Source: Methylocystis suflitae (lineage in GTDB: Bacteria > Pseudomonadota > Alphaproteobacteria > Rhizobiales > Beijerinckiaceae). Taken from it: a DNA stretch of 64,000 nt. This document shows, one piece after another, positions 55,389 to 63,341 of this stretch. Below the pieces are notes generated by a model, which ran no database searches, was not told the DNA's origin, and saw only the letters and a program-made list of their open reading frames with translations. Within the stretch, counting starts at the first letter, position 1. Every line of letters starts with the position of its first letter. A program made the translations under genes and the position numbers. The stretch is taken from the NCBI RefSeq assembly GCF_024448135.1, contig NZ_JAMRYX010000041.1, forward strand, positions 1 through 64,000. The letters run 5' to 3'.

Positions 55389-57886
55389 GCCTCGCCGAAT
55401 TGGAAAAACGCGACTTGCGCGATGAAGACCTCGAAGGAGAGGCGCTGACGTCGCGTCTTGCGCGGGTCTGGTCGACGCCGAAGGGTCTATGGGGCGCCCT
55501 ATCAGCCGTTGATCACAAAATCGTCGGGCGGCGCTACATCATCACGGCCTTGGCATTTTTGTTTCTTGGCGGACTTCTCGCCGTTCTGATCCGCTTGCAG
55601 CTATCGCGCGCGGAGGCGGGCTTCATTGGACCCGAAGCCTACAATCAAATTTTCACCATGCACGGCACGACAATGATGTTTCTCTTCGCCGTGCCGGTGA
55701 TGGAGGCCTTTGCCGTCTACCTCGTCCCGCTGATGGTCGGCACGCGCAACATCGCCTTTCCGCGTCTCAACGCCTTCAGCTACTGGGTCTATCTCGGCGG
55801 CGGCGCCTTTCTTTGGATTGCGTTTGTTATGAATGTCGGCCCGGACGTCGGCTGGTTCGCTTACGTTCCGCTCTCTGGCCCGCAATTTACGCCGGGCAAG
55901 CGCAGCGACGTCTGGGCGCAGACGATCACCTTCACGGAAGTCGCCGCGCTTGCCGTGGCCGTCGAAATCATCGTCACCGTCTTCAAGCAGCGCGCGCCCG
56001 GCATGACGCTCGATCGCATACCATTGTTCGTCTGGTCGATGCTCGTCATGTCCTTTCTTGTGCTGTTCTCAATGCCTGCCGTTGTGACGGCCTCGACCAT
56101 GCTGATCATGGATCGTCTCATCGGAACGCATTTCTTCGATCCGAACGGTGGCGGCGACGCGGTGCTCTGGCAGCATCTGTTTTGGATCTTCGGCCATCCC
56201 GAAGTTTACATCATCTTTCTGCCCGCGGCCGGCATGGTGTCGGCGATCGTCGAGACATTCTCGGGCCGAGCGATGGTCGGCTATCTCGCGCTGGTGCTGT
56301 CGCTGATCGCCGTCGGCTTTTTGTCGTTCGGGCTTTGGGTCCATCACATGTTCACGACGGGCCTGCCGCCGCTCGGCGCAAGTTTCTTTACCGCGTCAAG
56401 CATGCTGATTGCGATCCCGAATGGAATCCAAATCTTCTGCTGGATCGCGACGCTCTGGCTTGGCCGTCCGCGCCTGTCGTCGCCGCTTTTGTTCGTGCTC
56501 GGCTTCTTCTTCATTTTCGTCATCGGCGGCATGACGGGCGTCATGGTCGCATCGGTTCCGATCGACACGCAAGTGCATGACGCCTATTTCGTCGTCGCGC
56601 ATTTCCATTATGTGCTCATCGGCGGCGCGGTCTTTCCGCTGCTCGGCGGCATCTATTATTGGGCTCCAAAAATCTTCGGCGTAACGCTGAGCGAGCGTTT
56701 GGCGCGGTGGCATTTCTGGACCGCCTTCTTTGGCTTCAACGTCGCCTTCTTTCCAATGCATATTCTCGGACTGATCGGAATGCCAAGACGCATCTACACC
56801 TATCAACCCGAACTTGGGTGGGAAGGGCTCAATCAGCTCTCAAGCGTCGGCGCGCTGCTATTTTTTATAAGCTTCCTGATCTTTCTGTGGAATGTCGGGA
56901 CGAGTTGGCGCAACCGCGGGCCGGCTCCAGCAAACCCCTGGAACGCATCGACGCTGGAATGGGCGTCGGCTTCGCCGCCGCCGCCCCAAAATTTCGATCA
57001 CATTCCGGTCGTTGATCGGCTTACGCCATTGTGGCGCGACGATCCTTTGCCCGTCGCCGCAGGACTCTCGGTCAGTTATCGCGAGCTGGCCGTCACGTCG
57101 CTATCGGAAGCGACGCCGCAACTGCGCGAACGATCGCCCGATCCTTCAATTTGGCCGCTCGTCACCGCCGTCGCCGTGACCATCGCATTCGTGGGCTCGA
57201 TATTTACGCCTTGGGCGGTCGTCTGGGGCGGCGCGCTTGTCGCCGCGCCACTGATTGGCTGGTTCTGGCCGAAAAAAGTTTCGGAGGACACGAAGACGCG
57301 TCTCGCCCTGAGCCTGCGCGCGTTGCCGACATATGGCTTCGGCGCAAAAGCTCTTACGTGGTGGGGGACGCTCGCCTATGTGTCGATCGAAGGCTCGGTC
57401 TTCGCCATGGCCGTGGGCGGCTATTTTTATCTGTCGACGCTCGCCGAACGATGGCCGCTTGGCCCTCTCCCCGATCACTGGCCGGGTTCGCTCATGTTGA
57501 TTTTTCTCCTCGCGAGTCTTTGGCCAAATCTGCGCATCGAGCGCCTCGCGAGAGCGGAGAACCTGAAAGCCGTGCAAGCAGGGCTGTTGCTGATGTCCGC
57601 CATCGGGCTCCTCGCCATCGGCATTCGTTTTTATGAGTTCTACAACTTGCCCGTGAGATGGTACGTCAACGCCTACGGCTCGATGTTATGGTTCTTGCTG
57701 GGCCTGCATGCGGCGCATCTCATCACCGACGTTGGCGAGACGCTCGTTCTCACCGCGCTCATGTTCACCAAACACGCGCGCGGCAAACGCTTCAGCGACG
57801 TAAGCGACAACGCGTTTTATTGGTATTTCGTCGTCGGCGCATGGGTCCCGCTCTATTTCGTGATCTATTGGTTTCAGAAGGGATGA
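55385..57886 (+). CDS. cytochrome c oxidase subunits I and III (CoxA-CoxC fusion)
   Basis: 833 residues. Subunit I part: HGTTMMFLFAVPVMEAF, WVHHMFTTGLPPLGASFFTA, HDAYFVVAHFHYVLIGGAVF (haem a/a3 and CuB His ligands), ending near residue 560. A subunit III-like part follows with FAMAVGGYFYLSTLAERWPL, LHAAHLITDVGETLVLTALM and a final DNAFYWYFVVGAWVPLYFVI. Fusions of I and III occur in caa3 oxidases. The start is GTG 55385 in the coxB stop overlap; the open frame from 55160 within coxB is not used. Confidence 0.93.
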   Translation: MSLAELEKRDLRDEDLEGEALTSRLARVWSTPKGLWGALSAVDHKIVGRRYIITALAFLFLGGLLAVLIRLQLSRAEAGFIGPEAYNQIFTMHGTTMMFLFAVPVMEAFAVYLVPLMVGTRNIAFPRLNAFSYWVYLGGGAFLWIAFVMNVGPDVGWFAYVPLSGPQFTPGKRSDVWAQTITFTEVAALAVAVEIIVTVFKQRAPGMTLDRIPLFVWSMLVMSFLVLFSMPAVVTASTMLIMDRLIGTHFFDPNGGGDAVLWQHLFWIFGHPEVYIIFLPAAGMVSAIVETFSGRAMVGYLALVLSLIAVGFLSFGLWVHHMFTTGLPPLGASFFTASSMLIAIPNGIQIFCWIATLWLGRPRLSSPLLFVLGFFFIFVIGGMTGVMVASVPIDTQVHDAYFVVAHFHYVLIGGAVFPLLGGIYYWAPKIFGVTLSERLARWHFWTAFFGFNVAFFPMHILGLIGMPRRIYTYQPELGWEGLNQLSSVGALLFFISFLIFLWNVGTSWRNRGPAPANPWNASTLEWASASPPPPQNFDHIPVVDRLTPLWRDDPLPVAAGLSVSYRELAVTSLSEATPQLRERSPDPSIWPLVTAVAVTIAFVGSIFTPWAVVWGGALVAAPLIGWFWPKKVSEDTKTRLALSLRALPTYGFGAKALTWWGTLAYVSIEGSVFAMAVGGYFYLSTLAERWPLGPLPDHWPGSLMLIFLLASLWPNLRIERLARAENLKAVQAGLLLMSAIGLLAIGIRFYEFYNLPVRWYVNAYGSMLWFLLGLHAAHLITDVGETLVLTALMFTKHARGKRFSDVSDNAFYWYFVVGAWVPLYFVIYWFQKG

Positions 57887-57890
57887 GCGC

Positions 57891-58220
57891 ATGCGCGAGC
57901 GCGCTGCGGAACAGTTCAGCTGGGCGGGCCTCGCGTTGGGCCCGGGAGCGTGGGGCGCTAACACCTTGGTTGGCTACGCGCTCGTGTCCACGCTCTGCGG
58001 CCGTTATCCGGCGGCGTTGTCGTGGTTGGCGGCGGCGCTCGCCGTTTTGGCGCTCTGCGGCGCGGGCGTCTCGGCGCTGTCTTACAGAGCGCTCGCCGCT
58101 GATCGCGATGGCGCGCCGCACGCCTTGCTGGCTGGCGTGGCGGCCGCCCTTGGCGCGCTCTTCGCAACGGTCATCCTGCTACAAGGCGCGGCCGTCTTCT
58201 TGCTTGGATGCGCGCTTTGA
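57891..58220 (+). CDS. small membrane protein of the caa3 oxidase operon
   Basis: 109 residues with three hydrophobic helices (GPGAWGANTLVGYALVS; ALSWLAAALAVLALCGAGV; AALGALFATVILLQGAAVFL). Gene order suggests a small oxidase accessory subunit, but no family is recognised. Overlaps ctaG by 13 bases. Confidence 0.6.
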   Translation: MRERAAEQFSWAGLALGPGAWGANTLVGYALVSTLCGRYPAALSWLAAALAVLALCGAGVSALSYRALAADRDGAPHALLAGVAAALGALFATVILLQGAAVFLLGCAL

Positions 58221-59149
58221 AGCGCTCCAGTCTGCTTGCGGTCTTGGTGTCGCTTTGCACGCCCGCAGCCGCGCATAGCGGGGCGGTTTACAATGCCGCA
58301 GAGGTTTCCAGTCTCATTCTTCTGCTGGCGTTTGCGGCAATTTACGCGTTCGGGGTTACATTGCTGTGGCGGCGCGTCGGCTGCATCCGCGGCGTTGCCC
58401 GCGATCGAGCGATCATGTTCGCGGCGGGCTGCGCAGCGCTCGCCTTGCTCTATCTGCCGTCCCTGCGCGAACTTTCGGCCGGCCTATTCGCCGCGCATAT
58501 GATCGAACATGAATGGGCGATGCTGATTGTCGCGCCCTTGCTTATCTTGGGAAAGCCCTTCGCAGCCTTTGCGTGGGCTTTACCGCGTCCACTGCTGGCG
58601 GCTGTGACGGGGCTGCGGCAGTGGCTCCAAACAGCGTGGAGGGCGGCGACGCAGCCGCTCTTTGCAACATTTCAGCATGCCCTGACAGTTTGGGCTTGGC
58701 ACGCTTCCAACCTCTACGAGCTGGCGCTTCGCGATCCGACCACGCATTTCTGGCAACATGCCTGCTTGCTCGTGTCGGCGCTGATTTTCTGGCGCGCGAT
58801 GCTTCTATCGCCGCAGAAAGGTTTGGTTCTTTTCTGCTTGTTTTTCACCGTCGTCCAAAGCGGCTTTCTCGGCGTTCTGTTGACGTTGTCGGAACGTCTT
58901 TGGGTCCCCGCTCAAAGCGCGAACGCCGGCGCATGGGAGCTAACACCGATCGAAGACCAACAACTCGCCGGCCTGATCATGTGGGTTCCGGCCGGACTTT
59001 TCTACACAGCCGCGGCTCTGTGGGCGGCGAGCGCCTGGATCAAGCGCCCTTCCAGAGGGGCTACGCACCCAGCCTACGTTCTCCATCACGACGTCAGTCT
59101 TACAGCGGAGAGGAAAGTCTCGCATGGTCACCGAGGTTCTCGCGCTTAG
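58208..59149 (+). CDS. ctaG: caa3 oxidase assembly factor CtaG
   Basis: 313-residue membrane protein of the caa3_CtaG family needed for copper centre formation in caa3 oxidases. Landmarks are LFAAHMIEHEWAMLIVAPLL, ALPRPLLAAV and WHASNLYELALRDPTTHFWQ, plus ISGIMWVPAG-type sequence (here LAGLIMWVPAGLFYTAAALW). The signal segment includes CTPAAAHSGAVY. Last gene of the oxidase operon. Confidence 0.85.
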   Translation: MRALKRSSLLAVLVSLCTPAAAHSGAVYNAAEVSSLILLLAFAAIYAFGVTLLWRRVGCIRGVARDRAIMFAAGCAALALLYLPSLRELSAGLFAAHMIEHEWAMLIVAPLLILGKPFAAFAWALPRPLLAAVTGLRQWLQTAWRAATQPLFATFQHALTVWAWHASNLYELALRDPTTHFWQHACLLVSALIFWRAMLLSPQKGLVLFCLFFTVVQSGFLGVLLTLSERLWVPAQSANAGAWELTPIEDQQLAGLIMWVPAGLFYTAAALWAASAWIKRPSRGATHPAYVLHHDVSLTAERKVSHGHRGSRA

Positions 59150-59338
59150 ACGGCGACGCGGCCATCATGTTTCGCGCGTGCGCCCCAGTCACATCGGGAC
59201 ACGGCCGCAGATCAAACGCGCGCTTCCCCAATGCTTTTTGTATCGAGTCCATTAATGGCGCCATGAGCAAGCATCATGCGCCCTGTAACATTCGACAGGA
59301 TGGAATCCGCTGACGTCCAAAGCCGTCCCGGAGCTCTC

Positions 59339-59491
59339 ATGCGAACGAGCCTAATCCTCCTGTCAACGCTGGCCGTTTTTGTGAGCCGAGCGGATGCCGC
59401 ACAGCAGACCAACTACGAAATCATAGCAAGGCTCGCGCAAGCGCCCGGCAATGAAGCTGCATATACCCGCTGTCGCCGGAACAGGCCTTGA
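59339..59491 (+). pseudogene. truncated secreted gene, possibly SMP-30/MRJP-like
   Basis: A signal peptide (MRTSLILLSTLAVFVSRADA) is followed by QQTNYEIIARLAQAPGN, the opening strand seen in secreted SMP-30/royal-jelly-type beta-propellers, and then by unrelated residues and a stop. Read as the start of a gene cut off or frameshifted. The identification is tentative. Confidence 0.3.
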
Positions 59492-59580
59492 TTGGGATGA
59501 AGCTGCCATTGGCGTCAGCATTGCTTACTAGATAATTGTGCGGCGCACGCTGGTTGCGGGCCGATCTATAATGAATCGCT

Positions 59581-60543
59581 CTAATCATTACGCTTGTTAA
59601 AGGCCGGGTTGATTGCGCTCACCAGAAGGAAATGTTCGTCCACCTGCTTCATAGCCTCGGCGACGTCCGCTACGGTTATGACACTCCTTTTCTGAGACAA
59701 AGCCAAAAGAGCGGCATGCTTACCGACAACCTGGCAGGAGTAAGGGAGCCCGCAGCTTAGTTCCATAGCGAGCGAGAGAGCATCGTCCATGATCTCGAGT
59801 CCGCACCGCCTCCAGCGACCCACTAGGAATTCCTGTACTTTCACCGGGGGAAGACCGGCTAAAGGTATTATCTGCAAATGTCTTTGAACAGATATATGCG
59901 CTCTCTTAAATTGTGTTGCAGCTCCCGGCGAGCCTACCAATATGAGCTTAGTGTCCACAGCATTATCGGATATTACTTTCATCAAGTTAGCAAACTGTAC
60001 TATGTCTGATGGATTTAATATTTCTTCAAAGTTATCGAATACAATCAATAGAGGCGTTTTCATGCGCGCCAGTTCGAATTCCACGTCAAGGCACGAGAGA
60101 TCTACGTTATCAAATTGCGTCGACGCCATTCCCAAGAGTGCTAGGGTTCTTCTTAAAACTTTACTCCAGATTGCCTTAAAACTTGAGTTTTCACAGTTCG
60201 TGCGAACGCATGTGATGTGAGGGGCTGCTCTGCTCGCGCAGTCTAAAAAGCAGCTGACCATCGACGTTTTACCGGTTCCCCGTCCGCCGGCGATAAATGC
60301 ATGCCTTCCTGGACTCGCAACGACACTGAGCAGTTCACGCAGGCTGGCTTCGCGGCCAACCAGTTCGGTCAGGGAAGAAACAGGCGTTCCTGGGGTAAAT
60401 GTCTTTTCTACATCCTGTAATCTCGCGCGGATATCATCCTTGGTTGGAATTGCTACGGCGTTTCCGGGTGGCACAGGCGTGACCTTAGCGGTGTTGCGCC
60501 GCCCATAAGTGAGGCTACGCGGCCGTCCGCATCCGCAGCGCAA
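59581..60543 (-). CDS. orphan AAA ATPase (Cdc6/STAND-like)
   Basis: 320-residue P-loop ATPase: LVGREASLRELLSVV, Walker A GGRGTGKTSMVSCFL, Walker B TPLLIVFDNFEEI, sensor LILVGSPGAATQF, and an arginine-rich block near FKRAHISVQRHL, then a helical lid. It is AT-richer than its neighbours and full of rarer codons, so acquired DNA is likely. Such ATPases can drive DNA-related systems (replication, transposition, defence). No partner gene is visible within 1 kb. The start ATG 60543 is not well supported; the homology starts around residue 30. Confidence 0.7.
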   Translation of the reverse strand: MRCGCGRPRSLTYGRRNTAKVTPVPPGNAVAIPTKDDIRARLQDVEKTFTPGTPVSSLTELVGREASLRELLSVVASPGRHAFIAGGRGTGKTSMVSCFLDCASRAAPHITCVRTNCENSSFKAIWSKVLRRTLALLGMASTQFDNVDLSCLDVEFELARMKTPLLIVFDNFEEILNPSDIVQFANLMKVISDNAVDTKLILVGSPGAATQFKRAHISVQRHLQIIPLAGLPPVKVQEFLVGRWRRCGLEIMDDALSLAMELSCGLPYSCQVVGKHAALLALSQKRSVITVADVAEAMKQVDEHFLLVSAINPAFNKRND

Positions 60544-61033
60544 AGGGAGACAATGGCCAAGCTATAGCTATTTCGGGTGCGCAGCAATGGTTTTTCCGTG
60601 ACCGCTAACGCTGCTGCCGCCGGTGACAGAGCTCGGCAGCGGACCGCGCTCCTTGAAATGGAGCAGGGCTTGGATTGCCCCCGCAATTACACATGTCGGG
60701 TCCTGCCCAAGTGGCGATTTCCTCGGATTTTCAAAAGCTTCTCCCGGCGCCGGCCGGCCAATCTGCTCAATATCCGCAAGCGACTAGGCTTCCACGCCAG
60801 AGTCTTGGACCGAGTGCAGTGCAATAACGGGATTGCAATGGTTCTTAAGAAACGGCCCCTGCTACAGGGCGAACGAAACGCGCAAGGGGCAGGGACATCG
60901 GTCTCCCGCCCCTGGAGCGCAGCGGGAACCTTGAGGCCTGTCGCGCGTTTTCAGCAAGGCACAAGTTGCTGGTCGTATAATGCGCCGATTGACGCGGGAG
61001 CCGCTCGCAAGAGGCCGACAAGGAAAGAAGAAA
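60544..61033. other. intergenic region next to the AAA ATPase
   Basis: 490 bp. A + strand frame of 231 codons crosses it but has no ribosome-binding site, biased composition or recognisable family, so I left it out. No terminal repeats or attachment site were found by eye. Confidence 0.4.
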
Positions 61034-61276
61034 ATGGCGCTCGCAGAAAGGTTCCTCCTCGCAACAAGGCCCGCCTTTCCACGAGGTCGGACGCTGGAAG
61101 TCGGCAGGCTGGCTTTCGTCGCGACAGCATTTGCGACTTTAGTGGCTATCGTTCTGCGGATTTTTGCGCTTGGCCATCCGGTCATAGCGATGTGGTTCGC
61201 GGCCGCTTTTTGTGCGTGGGCAATTATTTTTGGGGCCGCCAGAGCTTCAGAGACGCCGAGCCGCCTACGTAGATAA
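61034..61276 (+). CDS. small membrane protein, hypothetical
   Basis: 80 residues with one or two membrane helices (LAFVATAFATLVAIVLRIFA; VIAMWFAAAFCAWAIIFGAA). ATG 61034 follows AAGGAAAGAAGAAA. No family recognised. It may relate to the surface-polysaccharide genes downstream. Confidence 0.45.
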   Translation: MALAERFLLATRPAFPRGRTLEVGRLAFVATAFATLVAIVLRIFALGHPVIAMWFAAAFCAWAIIFGAARASETPSRLRR

Positions 61277-61485
61277 AACGGAACGACGGGGGCGCTGGCG
61301 ACACCAATCCTTACCTCTTGGCCGGCGGCACGGCGCTGCTCTTTGGCGGCGGCGTCGCGGCTGCAGTCGCGCTTTCGGGCGGCGGCGACGGATGCACCGC
61401 AGCGGTAATTCCGGTGAGCCGCAGCGCGGGCGTGATCTGTCAGTAAAAGATGGCCGTTGCTGGAATGGTCGCCTATCCAGTTGAG
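61277..61485. other. gene fragment upstream of a terminator
   Basis: In one + strand frame from 61273 (just after a TAG) the DNA reads DTNPYLLAGGTALLFGGG then VAAAVALSGGGDGCTAAVIP, ending ICQ-stop at about 61446. It looks like a membrane-plus-Gly-rich tail of a small exported protein but lacks a usual start codon. Could be a decayed C-terminal piece or a small TTG-started peptide. Confidence 0.3.
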
Positions 61486-61517
61486 AAAGAGCGGGTTCGC
61501 CCGCTCTTTTATTTTTG
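61486..61517 (+). terminator. Rho-independent terminator
   Basis: AAAGAGCGGG-TTCG-CCCGCTCTTT forms a 10-bp stem with a stable TTCG tetraloop, followed by TATTTTTG. A textbook intrinsic terminator for + strand transcription from the 61034 region, directly before the O-antigen ligase-like gene. Confidence 0.9.
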
Positions 61518-61535
61518 CGCCGTTGGCCTTTTTGC

Positions 61536-62927
61536 ATGTTTGGTGCTTGGGGGGGCGCGGGCCCTAGCCTTTTATCCGAAATCATTCTCGAAGTTCTCTG
61601 CCTACCCCTAATCTTCGCGGGATTATGGATGCAGTTGGACCGGAATGCCCTTCGACTCCACCGAGGGCCTCTCTTTTTCTGCGTGGCGGTCGTCGTATTA
61701 GCTTTGCTTGAGTTGGTTCCGCTTCCCGCGATCATTTGGACCCATCTACCGGGGAGAGCAGCGGCGGTTTCCGCCTTAAAGCTCATTGGAGGCGAATCCG
61801 CATGGCAGAGCGTTAGCCTGACGCCGGACGCCTCATGGCTGGGGGCGCTTTCTCTCATTCCTGCTCTGTCGGTTTTCCTGTGCGCGCTCGCTCTTGGCGC
61901 AAAGGAGCGTCGTCTTCTGACGCTGGTCGCACTCGCCGGCGCGTTGTTGAACGCGCTTTTAGGGCTCGCCCAAATCAGCGGCGGGCCCGACAGTCCGCTG
62001 AGATTCTATGAAGGGAACAGCACCGAAGCGGTAGGATTTTTTGCCAATCGCGATCACTTCGCGGCCCTGCTTTATGCCTCCGTGCCATTCGTGGGCGCTT
62101 GGGTCCTGAGCCTTAGCCACGGTTCCCTGAGAAGAACGTCGTCCGAGAGGCAGTTGAACGCGTTCTTGGCGCTCATGTTTGGCGCTTGCGTCTCTATCAT
62201 CTTGTTAATAGCCGAAGTCATGGCCCGCTCGCGTGCGGGTATAGCGTTGACTTTTGTCGCTCTGGTCGGGGCCTCATTGCTCCTATGGCGTGAGAGGCGG
62301 TCAGCGGGAATAGCCTCGGGCGCTGGCCTAGTCGTCGCCGTCATCGGCGCAATCGCAACGCTTCTCATCTCCGATTTTGCGATTAGTCGGCTGGCTTCCC
62401 GTTTTGGGGGGAACCTACACGTCCTCGAACGTGTAGCCCTTGCAGGAAAAACCATAACGGCGGGGTTGACGGTCGCGCCGCTCGGCGCGGGAGCCGGCGC
62501 TTTTGTGCCATTGTTCGCGATGTTCGCGCGTCCAAAGGACCTCATCGCGAATGTTTACATCAACCACGCCCATAACGACCTTGCAGAGATCTGGGCGGAA
62601 ACAGGCGTCATCGGCCTCATCCTCGTCGGGGTCATGTTGGTCTGGATTTTTCGCCGCTCAGTCGACGTCTGGCGCCAGAATATAGAAGGAGGGGTCGCCC
62701 CGATCGACGTTTTGCTACCCCGCGCGGCGACGGTCTCGATCGCGCTCCTCGCCGTCCACTCCCTATTTGATTTTCCCTTAAGAACGAGCGCCAATCTCTC
62801 GATATTCGCGGTCGCGTGCGCCCTTTTGACAGCGCCGCCGGGCTGGGGCCAATTGGAGCCGCAGACCCCACCGACGTCAGCGCCCTTTGAGACAAAGCGA
62901 GCGCGTAGGGTGGGCCGGGTATCGTAA
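61536..62927 (+). CDS. O-antigen ligase/polymerase family membrane protein
   Basis: About 463 residues, some 11 to 12 membrane helices, with a Wzy/WaaL-type periplasmic loop: FFANRDHFAALLYASVPFVG early and INHAHNDLAEIWAETGVIGL in the loop before the last helices (NxAHNxxxE is typical of O-antigen ligase family proteins). Likely in exopolysaccharide or lipopolysaccharide assembly. ATG 61536 is used because a TTG at 61515 falls within the upstream terminator T-tract. Confidence 0.85.
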   Translation: MFGAWGGAGPSLLSEIILEVLCLPLIFAGLWMQLDRNALRLHRGPLFFCVAVVVLALLELVPLPAIIWTHLPGRAAAVSALKLIGGESAWQSVSLTPDASWLGALSLIPALSVFLCALALGAKERRLLTLVALAGALLNALLGLAQISGGPDSPLRFYEGNSTEAVGFFANRDHFAALLYASVPFVGAWVLSLSHGSLRRTSSERQLNAFLALMFGACVSIILLIAEVMARSRAGIALTFVALVGASLLLWRERRSAGIASGAGLVVAVIGAIATLLISDFAISRLASRFGGNLHVLERVALAGKTITAGLTVAPLGAGAGAFVPLFAMFARPKDLIANVYINHAHNDLAEIWAETGVIGLILVGVMLVWIFRRSVDVWRQNIEGGVAPIDVLLPRAATVSIALLAVHSLFDFPLRTSANLSIFAVACALLTAPPGWGQLEPQTPPTSAPFETKRARRVGRVS

Positions 62928-63341
62928 CGTCGTGAGGCTTGGGTTCAAGGCCAACGCAACTTCGCAAGCCTGCCCCGACATTGTCGATTACATCAAGAGC
63001 GGAGAGATTTCCTGCTGCGCGATCTCGTCGACGCGGCAGCGATCGTGCGCTCGGCGCCAGACGCCTGGAAACACGTGCTCGACGTTCTGGGGAGCATGAT
63101 GCCTGCAGGCGCGGACTTGACGTCGCATCGCCGAGCGCCAACCTTTTGAGAGGCGCGAGCGACTGAGATCGTGCTAGTCATCGCCATGCTAGTCGTCGCA
63201 ACGCCAGTCATCGCCATGACATGATCGAGGGATTGAAGCGGATGGCGCTTGCAAGAAGACAAAGGCAAGCTTCAAGCGATATGACGAATACGAGGGTTGT
63301 GCATTGAAGGCTCCGAGATCCGGGCGTTGGGCGAGGGTGGC
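62928..63341. other. intergenic region, possible gene remnant
   Basis: 414 bp without a supported gene. One + strand frame near 63010-63145 reads FLLRDLVDAAAIVRSAPDAW then KHVLDVLGSMMPAGADLTS, protein-like but without a start, so perhaps a remnant. The rest holds the 15-nt repeats at 63174. Confidence 0.4.
63174..63218. repeat. three imperfect 15-nt tandem repeats
   Basis: CTAGTCATCGCCATG, CTAGTCGTCGCAACG and CCAGTCATCGCCATG lie head to tail. Short local duplication; function unknown. Confidence 0.6.

Noticed and set aside
59450-59580. Fragments reading like GTGLDWDEAAIGVS, thought of as an epimerase C-terminus
   Set aside because: Too short and split among frames to support an assignment.
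60577-61272. + strand frame of 231 codons
   Set aside because: Arg/Pro-rich, no start context, no motif; overlaps the better-supported small membrane gene.
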